A stretch of DNA of 10,634 nucleotides, taken from Novosphingobium kaempferiae. GTDB taxonomy: Bacteria > Pseudomonadota > Alphaproteobacteria > Sphingomonadales > Sphingomonadaceae. The position numbers and the translations under genes are program-made. The stretch lies in NCBI RefSeq assembly GCF_021227995.1, contig NZ_CP089301.1, positions 5,687,501 through 5,698,134 on the forward strand, written 5' to 3'. Shown here one piece after another: positions 1 to 6,102 of the stretch. The first letter of the stretch is position 1; each line of letters begins with the position of its first letter. Below the pieces are notes generated by a model. The model saw nothing but the letters and a program-made list of their open reading frames with translations, was not told the DNA's origin and did not search any database.

Positions 1-576
1 GTCGCCCAGTTGCTCGCGCGCGGCGCTTTCGGTGCCGGGGCTGGTACGCGTCATGCGGCGCGGCTGCGGCATGTACATGTCCGCGCCGCTGGAGCTTCCG
101 ACGTCTCCCGCGACCAGCAGGGTCTTCGTATTGGAAAAGGTCGTGCCGCTATTGTTCTGCAGCGTCACCCAGCCCTGTACGTCGATCTTGCCGGTCTTGT
201 CATCGAACAGCGCGACATAGTCCGCGTTCCAGCGCAGGCCGCCTGTGAGGTACGACAGCGTCGCCGGTCGCGATCCCGAGCGTGTGCTGGCCAGGGTGAC
301 CGAAAGCGTCGGGCGCGCCCGCAGGGATTCCGGCACCCGATCGAACACGGCGCGAACCGGAAGGCCATCGTCGCGCAACACTTCGATGCGCCCGCCGATA
401 TCGAGCACGACGCCACCGTTCACCGCCAGCACGCGGGCGCGTTCGCGCGTCTCGGTACCGGTGGCGGGGTTGGTGCGGATCAGCGTGATCGTTTCCCCGA
501 CCGCCTTTTCCATGAGGCTGGAGGGGGAGAGCAGGTCATAGTCGAAGTTCTGTTCCACGATCGCCGCATCGGCGAC
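1..576 (-). pseudogene. DUF4139 domain protein, central fragment (continues past left edge)
   Basis: An open minus-strand frame of 192 codons runs from about 576 to the window edge with no stop. It reads through motifs such as EQNFDYDLLSPSSLMEKAVG, LTGGLRWNADYVALFDD and VTLQNNSGTTF. These are typical of the conserved core of DUF4139 proteins, a family of unknown function often predicted to be exported. No start codon or signal peptide is present, because the upstream side changes abruptly near 577 into an AAA+ ATPase frame. Position 1 is still inside the domain, so the left side is open and could continue outside the window. A C-terminal DUF4139 piece lies at 2223-2565, on the same strand but in the wrong order to be the other half of this gene. 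The family call is fairly sure; calling it a broken gene depends on the seam being real. Confidence 0.75.
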
Positions 577-577
577 G

Positions 578-730
578 GGCGATCTTCGCCTCGGTGCCGC
601 CGACGTAGGGGCTGAGCAGGTCCGCGCCGCGGCAGTCCTCAACCTCCAGCCCCATTCGCTGCGCCAGATGGCGGGCATAGGCGGACTTGCCGGTGCCCGA
701 GGGGCCGGAGAGCAGCAGGCTCCAGCCCAA
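578..730 (-). pseudogene. AAA+ ATPase, Walker A fragment
   Basis: About 50 codons on the minus strand encode GWSLLLSGPSGTGKSAYARH followed by LLSPYVGGTEAKIA. This contains a Walker A P-loop (GPSGTGKS) and the VGGTE motif seen after it in AAA+ proteins of the FtsH/spastin/CDC48 style. Walker B, sensor motifs and the lid are missing. The frame meets a stop just upstream of a TTG at 730 and gives way to DUF4139 coding near 577, so both ends are cut. It cannot make a working ATPase. The specific AAA+ subfamily and substrate cannot be told from this piece. Confidence 0.7.
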
Positions 731-790
731 TCCCTATAAAGCCTTCTACCCCCTTTGAAGCCTTTGGCATTTTCAGAAGGGGTTGAGGGG
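731..790. other. Short spacer downstream of the MBL-fold gene, containing a seam
   Basis: These 60 bases lie between the stop of the minus-strand MBL-fold gene (791-793) and the AAA+ fragment. They are more AT-rich than the surroundings and have C-rich and G-rich tracts (CCCCCTTT near 751, AAGGGG near 778) that could pair only weakly across a long loop. On the minus strand an ATG opens a short frame that is out of phase with the AAA+ fragment. I see no convincing gene or terminator here. Confidence 0.35.
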
Positions 791-1600
791 TCATGCGACA
801 AGGTCGGCCGGTTCCTTCATGGTCCAGGGTTCACCGTCGCGCAGCCGCTTCACCGCCGGCAAGGCCAGGGCGGGATCGTCCCAGGCGACGCCGTGGACCG
901 GCAGCAGGTGGCGTGGGGCGATGGCGGCGGCGAAGCGGGCGAGCAGCGCCGGGCTGGCATGGCCGCTGGTGTGGATGCGTTCGCAGCGGGCGCCTGCCGT
1001 CTTCGCGCGGTGCCATCCGCCTGCGGGGTCGGCCTCGTCGAGGTAGCCGCTCCAGTTCGAATGGACCCAGGCGTCGGCGGCGGTGATGGGCAGGGCGTCG
1101 CCGCGCGCATAGTCGCGCAGCAGGCTGCGGCGGGCCATGACGATCGAGGGGCGCCCGGCAACGCGGGCGCGCGACGTGGCGCAGCCGGTGGCGATGATCG
1201 CCTTGATGAAGTCCGCGCGCCGCATGCGTTCGTAATGGCGGGCGAGGGCGGGGGTTATCATCACTTCCAGCGCCGGGAACGGGCCGGAGCGGGGGATGCC
1301 GCCGGCGTCGGGCATCGCCTGCAGGACGTCGGCGGTGTAGAGGTCCACCACCAGCTTGCGCCCGGTGCGCTTCGCCGCGCGGTAGAGGCTGACGGTGCGG
1401 CCGAGGTTCTGCGCGGACCATTCGACGAAGACATGCTCCGGCACCTCGCGGGCGAGGGCGGCGATGCGGTGCTCCACTTCGGTCTCGGGCATGACGGGCT
1501 TGTCGCTGCGCAGGTTGGTGCCCTCCATGATGAGCACGTCGATGCCCGGCGGCGGCGCGGCGATCGGCCGCTCGACCAGTGCGGCCTTGCGCCCGTGGCG
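791..1600 (-). pseudogene. Beta-CASP / RNase J-like MBL-fold hydrolase, C-terminal fragment
   Basis: About 269 codons end at a TGA at 791-793. The frame shows the features of the beta-CASP insert and C-terminal part of an RNase J/CPSF-like metallo-beta-lactamase-fold protein: HGRKAALVE, the acidic motif IDVLIMEGT, the histidine motif HTSGHAS, and LLPVHG near the C-terminus. In this family these residues help build the dinuclear metal site. The N-terminal half with the HxHxDH metal motif is absent: upstream of about 1600 the protein loses similarity (GEEQ in place of the expected segment before RHGRK). The piece is therefore 5'-truncated and not expected to be active. Proteins of this type act on nucleic acid or are uncharacterised hydrolases; the substrate cannot be inferred. 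Confidence 0.7.
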
Positions 1601-2048
1601 CTGCTCTTCGCCCTGGTTGAGCGCCAGTTCACCCTGATCGAAACGGCGATGACGGATGCGATAAGTCAATTGATGGGCAGCGACCTGACCGCGATCGCGC
1701 AAGGCGTTGCGACGGCCTGGCTGGACGCGAAGATGGCGGACATGGTCGCTTCGCACGCGATCTACGGCATCTCTGCCGAATTTGACCTGTCGGAACTTAT
1801 GAGCAGGGCGGCGCAAACCATGACGACGTCGATCGACGCGTTGCTCACAAGTGCCTTCGATGCGCAATTCGCCGACCGTCAGTCGGTGGCTTTCGTGCTC
1901 GCAGCGCTGTTGGGCGGATCCGTCCGGGTCGTCATGGAGGCCGATTCTTCAGAAGAGAATTTTGAACGATTGCGACTCGAATTGCCTAAGGCCTGCCACG
2001 CGTATGGTGTCCATCAGTCGGAGCATGGTAGGGTGAGCGAACTTTCGG
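1601..2048 (+). pseudogene. Unrecognised protein fragment (possible ATG at 1649)
   Basis: A plus-strand frame looks coding from the seam with the MBL-fold fragment at about 1601 to about 2045. It reads LIETAMTDAISQLMGSDLTA at its start, later FDLSELMSRAAQTMTTSIDA and SVAFVLAALLGGSVRVVMEA. It is rich in Ala and acidic residues, looks mostly helical, and has one hydrophobic stretch (VAFVLAALLGGSVRVV). An ATG at 1649 is a possible start but has no clear Shine-Dalgarno, and the frame is equally protein-like upstream of it. Composition becomes more AT-rich from about 1945. After about 2045 the same frame turns arginine- and serine-rich and no longer looks coding, so the 3' end is lost by a seam or frameshift. 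I do not recognise the family. Confidence 0.4.
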
Positions 2049-2222
2049 CTGATCGGCGCGTTCAATTTGCTGTTCAAGGCCCCCCCTTCACGTTGTTTCG
2101 CTGGCCAGTTGTCAGACATGGGACCAGCCCATCGAGAAGCCGTGGCGTGCTGGTTCGACACCGCTGCGACTTGCCACGACATGGATTTCGTGCCGGTGCT
2201 TGCCGACTAAGGTCGCCGTACC
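2037..2222 (+). other. Unassigned stretch with a possible short coding tail
   Basis: No gene can be firmly placed here. One plus-strand frame is open from 2037 to a TAA at 2208-2210 and ends DMDFVPVLAD, which could be the C-terminus of a different gene joined at a seam or reached by a frameshift from the fragment before it. Codon use is only weakly protein-like. The 12 bases 2211-2222 directly follow the stop of the minus-strand DUF4139 fragment. Confidence 0.25.
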
Positions 2223-2565
2223 TCAGTAGCTGTAGCGCAGTTGGGCCTCTTCGCCTGCGGCAAGCGATCGTGACCATGTGGCGATCCCGTCCGTCTGCGG
2301 CAGATTTTCGCCCTGCGCGACAATCTTCTGACCGGGCGAGCCGATCGGGATTTCCACCGAAACCGGGAAGTGGTTGGCGTTGGAGATGGTTAGCAGCATC
2401 TCCCTTTGCGCCTGCGGCTTCTGGGTAGCAAGGACTTGCGTGCTCGTCCCGGCGGAGAGGCGGAAGGTCTCTCCCTCTGCCCGGTCCGTCAGCGTGCCGA
2501 GGCCCAGAAGCTGTCGGCCTGTAGCGCCCTGCGCATAAAGCGCGGTCGTGCCTTGGGGCAGGGCA
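2223..2565 (-). pseudogene. DUF4139 domain protein, C-terminal fragment
   Basis: About 114 codons on the minus strand end at a TGA (2223-2225). The sequence includes LPQGTTALYAQGATGRQLLG, TLTDRAEGETFRLSAG, ISNANHFPVSVEIPIG and the end SLAAGEEAQLRYSY. This matches the last beta-rich portion of DUF4139 proteins. It is cut at about 2565, where the sequence becomes autotransporter coding on the opposite strand. It probably derives from the same gene or a paralogue of the fragment at 1-576. On the minus strand this C-terminal piece lies upstream of that central piece, and the linking segment between the two is absent, so they cannot be one interrupted gene in place. Confidence 0.65.
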
Positions 2566-3293
2566 AATACCGTCAGGACTTCTACGGCTTCCAGGTCGGC
2601 GCGGATCTCGGCGGATCGGCGAACGATGCGGGCTCGACCGTGTTCGGTGTGACCGCAGGCTACATCAGTTCGCGCCAGAACTTCGAGCAGGCGGGCGACC
2701 GTGCGAAGTTCGACGCGGTCAACCTCGGCGCCTACGCATCGGTCAAGCGCGGCGCGTTCTTCGCGAACCTGCTGGGCCAGTACGATCACCACTCGATCGA
2801 CGCGAACGGCAAGGCGCTGGATTGGTCGGACAAGACTTCCGGCAACGGTTACGGCCTGCAGGCCGAAATCGGTGCGCGGCTGGGTTCGGAGCGGATCTTC
2901 GTCGAGCCGCTGGCGTCGCTGGCATGGCAGAAGACCGATATCGACCGGGTCGAACTGCTCGGCCAGTCGGTGGACTTCGGCAAGCTTGATGGCCTCACCG
3001 GCAGGCTGGGCGCGCGTATCGGCGGCAAGGCCCGCTTCCTCGGCACCGATGCGGTGTTCTATGCGAAGGGAAGCTGGGTTCACCAGTTCGACGGCAAGGC
3101 CTCCGCGACCCTGTTCAGCGGCGGCACTTCGGAGACCGTCGATGGCCACGCCATGGGTGACTACGGACAGGCCGCGCTGGGCGTGAACATCCTCTCGGAA
3201 GGCCCGGTCAGCGGCTTCATCGAGGGCAGCGCCAGCTTCGGTTCGTCCGCCAAGGGCGGCGGCGGCCGCGCCGGCATCCGTTTCAAGTTCTGA
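2566..3293 (+). pseudogene. Autotransporter beta-barrel domain, C-terminal fragment
   Basis: About 241 codons read RQDFYGFQVGADLGG, then alternating amphipathic strands with Gly and aromatic residues, VEPLASLAWQKT, and finish AGIRFKF then TGA. The terminal aromatic residue is the usual recognition signal for outer-membrane barrel assembly. This is the translocator barrel of a type V secreted protein, which sits in the outer membrane and exports an N-terminal passenger. Only about the first strand of the barrel, the whole passenger and the signal peptide are missing, cut at a seam near 2565 next to the DUF4139 C-terminus. The 3' side looks natural: a stop, a 54-base gap with a hairpin, then the TIGR03032 gene on the same strand. 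Confidence 0.8.
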
Positions 3294-3304
3294 TTTCAAC
3301 CAGA

Positions 3305-3326
3305 GAGCCGGAGGGCAACCCGGCTC
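3305..3326 (+). terminator. GC-rich hairpin between autotransporter and TIGR03032 gene
   Basis: GAGCCGG and CCGGCTC form a 7-bp stem around an 8-base loop, starting 12 bases after the autotransporter stop. No T-run follows, so it is a weak intrinsic terminator at best and may be an attenuator or mRNA-stabilising hairpin between two co-directional genes. Confidence 0.4.
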
Positions 3327-3347
3327 CACCATACGCAGAGAACAGAT

Positions 3348-3776
3348 ATGACCGACACCGCCCTCTCCACCGAGCGTCCGGCTTCCTCCCCCGAGCAGGA
3401 GGCGGAAGCCGGAATGCCCGCAACGGAGGCACCCGCCACTGACGCTCCGGCAACCGAGGTGACCACCGGGTCCGCCTCCGCTCCGGGAGCCGAGGCGCCG
3501 ACGCTGGCGCCGGGCGCCACCAACATCTCCGTCTCGCGCGGGTTCAACAACTGGCTGCGCACGCACCGGCTGAGCCTTGCGTTCACCTCGTACCAGACGG
3601 GCCAGCTGTTCCTCGTCGGGTCGCATGCGAACGGCACGGTCTCGTTCAACCAGCAGAACTTCAGCCGCGCGATGGGCGTGTGCTGGCGGCCGGGGCGGCT
3701 CTATCTCGGCTCGCTCTCGCAGGTCTGGCGGCTCGAGAACATGCTGCGCCCGGGCGAGGTGGGCAACAAGGCGGGG
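3348..3776 (+). pseudogene. TIGR03032 family protein, N-terminal part, cut by IS insertion
   Basis: The ATG at 3348 opens a frame whose first about 58 residues are low-complexity Pro/Ala/Thr/Glu, followed by FNNWLRTHRLSLAFTSYQTG, GVCWRPGRLYLGSLSQVWRL and ENMLRPGEVGNKA. That is the conserved N-terminal half of TIGR03032 proteins, a family of uncharacterised function. After codon 142 (GCG, 3771-3773) family similarity stops and IS110 sequence begins. The missing continuation, starting FDAVLVPRNAQTIGDVDIHE, appears in the same phase at 7802. Joining the two would give a nearly full-length protein of about 357 residues lacking only its last few. The ribosome-binding site is weak (GCAGAGA upstream). 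The gene directly follows the autotransporter on the same strand. Confidence 0.75.
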
Positions 3777-3785
3777 AGCAACCGT

Positions 3786-4721
3786 CTAAGCATTTTTCCA
3801 GTTTGTGTGATCTCGCAGCATTGCGTTGAGAGCGACGAGGAGTTTTCGCATGGCGGCGACGATGGCGACTTTGGGTGGTTTTCCAGCGCTTTTCATTCGC
3901 TGGTAGAATGCTGCGATGACTGGGTTTGCGCGGCTGGCGACGAGAGCGGCCATGTAGAGGGCATCGCGCAGGGGTTTTCGTCCGCCGATGATGCGTCGCT
4001 TTCCCTTGAAGGTGCCGCTTTCGCAATCGAACGGAGCGACGCCGACGAGAGCGGCGGCCTGTCTGCCGGTCATGGATCCCAACTCGGGCATGAAGGCGAT
4101 GAGGGTGGCGGCGGTGACGGGGCCGACGCCGGGGGCCGAGCGCAGCCGCTCATGCTTGTCGGCGAGGTCGCGGCGCCCGGCGAGGATGCGGGCGATTTCG
4201 GTTTCGAGGAGGAGGATTTCGGCGGCGAGACGCTTGATGCGCTGCCGGGCGAGGCGCTTGACCAGGGGATGGTCGGCCTGCTCGGCCTGGTGGGTGCAGC
4301 GGGTGCGTTCCTCGCACAACTGGCGGCGGGCGGTGACGAGCCCGGCGAGCGTTGCCAGCAGGGGATCGTGGCGTGCCTCGCGCTGTGGCAGGGCCGCACA
4401 GAAGCGTGCGATCATGGCCGCGTCGATGCGGTCGTTCTTGGCCAGGACACCGGCGGCGCGGGCGAACTGACGCAGGCGAGCCGGATTGACCCGGCGCGCG
4501 GGCAACCGGGCCGCACACAGCGCCGCGAGCAGCGCGCGTTCATATCCTCCCGATGCCTCGAAGCCGACGGACTGCGGGCGCAGCCTGTGCAGCCAGCGGA
4601 GCAGATCGCGCAGCCCTTGGGTGTCGTTGGCGAAAGCGCGGGCCTCACCATCGGGCCACAGGCAGGCATCGAGTTGCGCCTTGCTGACATCGATGCCGAC
4701 AAATCCGTCATGCTGTGTCAT
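3786..4721 (-). CDS. IS110-family transposase (DEDD recombinase), element 1
   Basis: This is a complete 311-residue transposase. The N-terminal RuvC-like domain has the acidic set GIDVSK (D11), GFEASGG (E55) and KNDRIDA (D97, D100). A helical linker follows around residues 125-190. The C-terminal domain has APGVGPVTA near 196-204 and the FDCESG/IGGR block, where S235 is the likely catalytic serine by analogy with characterised IS110 enzymes. I chose the ATG at 4721 over an upstream alternative because AAGGAAGGG sits at a good distance before it and the protein then begins right at the conserved domain. The enzyme should excise the element as a circle and insert it at a guided site using a structured RNA from the leader. 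All key residues are present, so it could be active. Confidence 0.93.
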   Translation of the reverse strand: MTQHDGFVGIDVSKAQLDACLWPDGEARAFANDTQGLRDLLRWLHRLRPQSVGFEASGGYERALLAALCAARLPARRVNPARLRQFARAAGVLAKNDRIDAAMIARFCAALPQREARHDPLLATLAGLVTARRQLCEERTRCTHQAEQADHPLVKRLARQRIKRLAAEILLLETEIARILAGRRDLADKHERLRSAPGVGPVTAATLIAFMPELGSMTGRQAAALVGVAPFDCESGTFKGKRRIIGGRKPLRDALYMAALVASRANPVIAAFYQRMKSAGKPPKVAIVAAMRKLLVALNAMLRDHTNWKNA

Positions 4722-4723
4722 AT

Positions 4724-4882
4724 CTTCGTTCCCTTCCTTGCGTGTGCGGGGTCTGGCCCCGTGCAACCGTTCGGGTTGATGAAGATCCGTTCCGGCCCAA
4801 GCTCCCCAGCGGACTGCAACGACCAAGGGGGACGCGGGCTCGGAAAAACGGTGCGAGAGGCACCGCGCGCGGTGCCTCTCGC
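4724..4882 (-). ncRNA. Candidate bridge RNA of IS110 element 1
   Basis: In IS110-group elements the non-coding leader upstream of the transposase encodes a bridge RNA with a 5' stem-loop, a target loop and a donor loop. Read on the minus strand, this leader has that order. A perfect 30-bp palindrome (4853-4882) forms the 5' stem. GTCCCCCTTG (4833-4824) matches the sequence at the element's left boundary (4920-4911). GGGGAGC (4807-4801) is the reverse complement of the bases across the right boundary (3773-3779). ACGGTTGC (4770-4763) is identical to the right end of the element (3785-3778). A CGGGG/CCCCG hairpin follows, and then CAAGG (4740-4736), which could pair with the left end over five bases only. 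The family model is established knowledge; the guide assignment is my inference. Confidence 0.55.
4853..4882. repeat. Perfect 30-bp palindrome in the leader of IS110 element 1
   Basis: The arms GCGAGAGGCACCGCG and its exact reverse complement meet with no spacer. It ends 13 nt before the conserved GCCCGCGTCCCCC block (minus-strand reading). It probably forms the 5' hairpin of the leader RNA. Confidence 0.9.
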
Positions 4883-4888
4883 TTCAGC

Positions 4889-4914
4889 ACTATGCCTCAA
4901 TCTCAAGATACAAG
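4889..4914 (-). promoter_or_regulatory. Possible -10 half of a circle-junction promoter, IS110 element 1
   Basis: On the minus strand CATAGT (4894-4889) resembles a -10 box, 7 bases before the palindrome that would open the RNA. In the linear element there is no good -35 at the right distance. If the right end and left end are joined through the CT core, as in the excised circle, a TTGCTT box forms across the joint exactly 17 bases upstream of CATAGT. Assembly of a promoter on circularisation is known for IS110 elements; this example is inferred from sequence. Confidence 0.35.
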
Positions 4915-4940
4915 GGGGACCCGATGAGAGTCGCCTGAAG

Positions 4941-4972
4941 CCATCGGGCCGGATGGCCATCCGGCCCGATGG
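4941..4972. repeat. Perfect 32-bp palindrome in the leader of IS110 element 2
   Basis: The arms CCATCGGGCCGGATGG and its exact reverse complement meet with no spacer. It occupies the same place relative to the conserved block as the palindrome at 4853-4882 but has a different sequence. A flanking G and T could add a G-U pair in RNA. Confidence 0.9.
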
Positions 4973-5091
4973 TTGCAGTGTCGACGCCCGTGTCCCCCTT
5001 GGTCTGGTCGACCGTCGGGAGTTTGGGATCGGCCTGCTGTTGCCCTGCGACCGAACAGTCGGATGGTTGCCAATCGCACAGACAAGGCAGG
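4941..5091 (+). ncRNA. Candidate bridge RNA of IS110 element 2
   Basis: The leader repeats the layout of element 1's: a 32-bp perfect palindrome (4941-4972), 13 nt, GCCCGTGTCCCCCTTGGTC (4986-5004), a short GGTC/GACC hairpin (5001-5013), then GGGAGTTTGGG (5017-5027) and CGCACAGACAAGG just before the ribosome-binding site. By analogy, target guides would be GTCCCCCTTG and the segment ending GTCGGGAG, predicting a target with GTCCCC-CT-CCCGAC. The element's right end is gone, so donor guides cannot be checked, and the present left flank does not match the predicted target. Confidence 0.45.
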
Positions 5092-5097
5092 TACAAG

Positions 5098-6102
5098 GTG
5101 ACGCAAAGCAAAGTCGGAGTCGATAGTTCGAAGGCGTGGCTGGATGCCTGGACCGCACCGGATCACAGCCTGCGCTGTGCCAATACGCCCGAAGGCATCG
5201 CCGAGCTTGCCCGCTTCGTGCGGGCTCATGCCGGCGACGATGCACTGGTGGTGCTGGAGGCCAGTGGTGGTTGCGAGAAGATGGCCTTCGTCCAGCTATG
5301 GGCAGAGGGCATCGCCTGCGCCATCGTCAATCCCCGCCAGGCCCGGGCCTTCGCCGAGGCGATGGGCTATCTGGAGAAGACCGACATCATCGATGCCCAG
5401 GTGCTGGCCCACTTCGCCGACGCCAGAAAGCTCCAGCCCACCCTGCCGCCCGACAAGGGCCAGGCCGAACTCGAGGCCCTGGCGGCCCGTCTCAGGCAGG
5501 TCACGCGCGATATCGTCGTCCAGAAGCAGCGCCGGTCGGCGGCGACCGATCCCCTGACCCTCGAACAGATCGGCGAAGCCCTCGCCCTGTTCACCCGCCA
5601 GTCCCGAAAACTCGCCACCATGATCGCCGAGATCATCCACGACGATCCCGCCTGGCGCGCCTTCGACGAAACCATTCGCAGCGTCAAAGGCCTCGCAGGT
5701 CGTACGAGCGCCTACCTGCTCGCCGATCTCCCCGAACTCGGCACCGTGTCCGGCAAGGCCATCGTCAAGCTCGCAGGCCTCGCACCCATCGCCAACGACA
5801 GCGGCCAGCGCTCCGGAAAACGCCGCGTTCGCGGCGGACGAGCCGGCATACGCTCCATCCTCTTCCTCGTCGCCGATATCGCCAGACGATACGATCCAAC
5901 CCTCCACGCCTTCCGCGAAAAACTCCTCGCCGCCGGAAAACCCAAAATGGTCGTGCGCATCGCCCTCGCCCGAAAACTCCTCGTCAGGCTCAACGCAAAA
6001 ATCCGCGACAAAAGAGCCCAAACCGCCGGACTCACATTTGAAGTGCACCACCTGTTAAGGTGGCGGCGCGATGGGACGAGAGTACAGGCAACTCAGCCTT
6101 GA
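5098..6102 (+). CDS. IS110-family transposase (DEDD recombinase), element 2, altered C-terminus
   Basis: I start this at the GTG at 5098, preceded by AAGGCAGG, because the conserved domain begins at once (KVGVDSSKAWLD). An ATG far upstream at 4969 would translate the palindrome and leader and is unlikely. Acidic residues D9, E54 and the TDIID pair (D96, D99) match the family. The C-terminal domain keeps LAGLAPIANDSGQRSG with likely catalytic S235, then RGGR. Native sequence ends at about residue 310 (KIRDKRAQTA). The last about 24 residues are read from the left end of the IS30 element to a TGA at 6100-6102. The protein may still fold, but the element has lost its right end and is probably immobile as a unit. 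It diverges head to head from element 1. Confidence 0.88.
   Translation: MTQSKVGVDSSKAWLDAWTAPDHSLRCANTPEGIAELARFVRAHAGDDALVVLEASGGCEKMAFVQLWAEGIACAIVNPRQARAFAEAMGYLEKTDIIDAQVLAHFADARKLQPTLPPDKGQAELEALAARLRQVTRDIVVQKQRRSAATDPLTLEQIGEALALFTRQSRKLATMIAEIIHDDPAWRAFDETIRSVKGLAGRTSAYLLADLPELGTVSGKAIVKLAGLAPIANDSGQRSGKRRVRGGRAGIRSILFLVADIARRYDPTLHAFREKLLAAGKPKMVVRIALARKLLVRLNAKIRDKRAQTAGLTFEVHHLLRWRRDGTRVQATQP
6028..6049. repeat. Left terminal inverted repeat of the IS30 element
   Basis: 22 bases beginning GGACTCACA then TTTGAAGTGCACC. They match the reverse complement of 7052-7073 at 20 of 22 positions, with the inner 13 identical. Confidence 0.85.

Larger units (their letters stand above)
3777..4914 (-). 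mobile_element. IS110-family element 1, apparently complete
   Basis: The element contains one transposase gene and a roughly 190-base leader upstream of it. I place the ends from the candidate guide RNA logic: CT cores (minus strand) at 3777-3778 on the right side and 4913-4914 on the left. This gives a compact element of about 1.14 kb with no terminal inverted repeats and no target duplication beyond the core, as expected for this family. The transposase stop is 7 bases from the right core. It interrupts a TIGR03032 gene on one side and abuts a second IS110 element, head to head, on the other. Confidence 0.6.
4821..5004. repeat. 19-bp inverted repeat shared by the two IS110 leaders, plus a central 10-bp copy
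   Basis: 4821-4839 reads GACCAAGGGGGACGCGGGC, and 4986-5004 is its reverse complement with one mismatch. The core CAAGGGGGAC occurs a third time at 4911-4920, at the boundary between the two elements. The outer copies sit at equivalent places in the two divergent leaders, about 94-100 nt before each transposase start, so they are homologous leader segments in a head-to-head arrangement and not terminal repeats. Confidence 0.8.
4915..6027 (+). mobile_element. IS110-family element 2, cut at the right end by IS30
   Basis: A second IS110-group element lies on the plus strand, with its own leader (from about 4915) and transposase gene. The leader aligns with that of element 1 from the palindrome to the start codon, so the two elements are related although the proteins are clearly divergent. 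The right end is missing: IS30 sequence begins at 6028, within the last codons of the transposase. The extreme left end may also be lost, since the sequence its leader would predict there (CTTGTC-like) is not seen near 4915. Confidence 0.65.

Noticed and set aside
731..790. Intrinsic terminator after the MBL-fold gene
   Set aside because: The complementary tracts are short, the loop would be about 20 bases or more, and no T-run follows on the minus strand.
755..2428. Long plus-strand open frame of 557 codons
   Set aside because: Its first half is the antisense of the MBL-fold gene, and its end overlaps the DUF4139 fragment on the other strand. Only the middle part (1601 to about 2048) looks like protein.
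4853..4972. The two palindromes as chromosomal REP-like elements that were IS110 targets
   Set aside because: They lie at identical internal positions in both leaders, not at the element boundaries, so they are better read as parts of the elements.
3348..5126. 592-codon frame starting in the TIGR03032 gene
   Set aside because: After codon 142 it merely reads the antisense of the IS110 transposase and leader. This is not a real fusion protein.
4718..5245. Minus-strand open frame crossing both IS110 leaders
   Set aside because: It translates perfect palindromes and guide-like segments with no family resemblance. The region behaves as non-coding.
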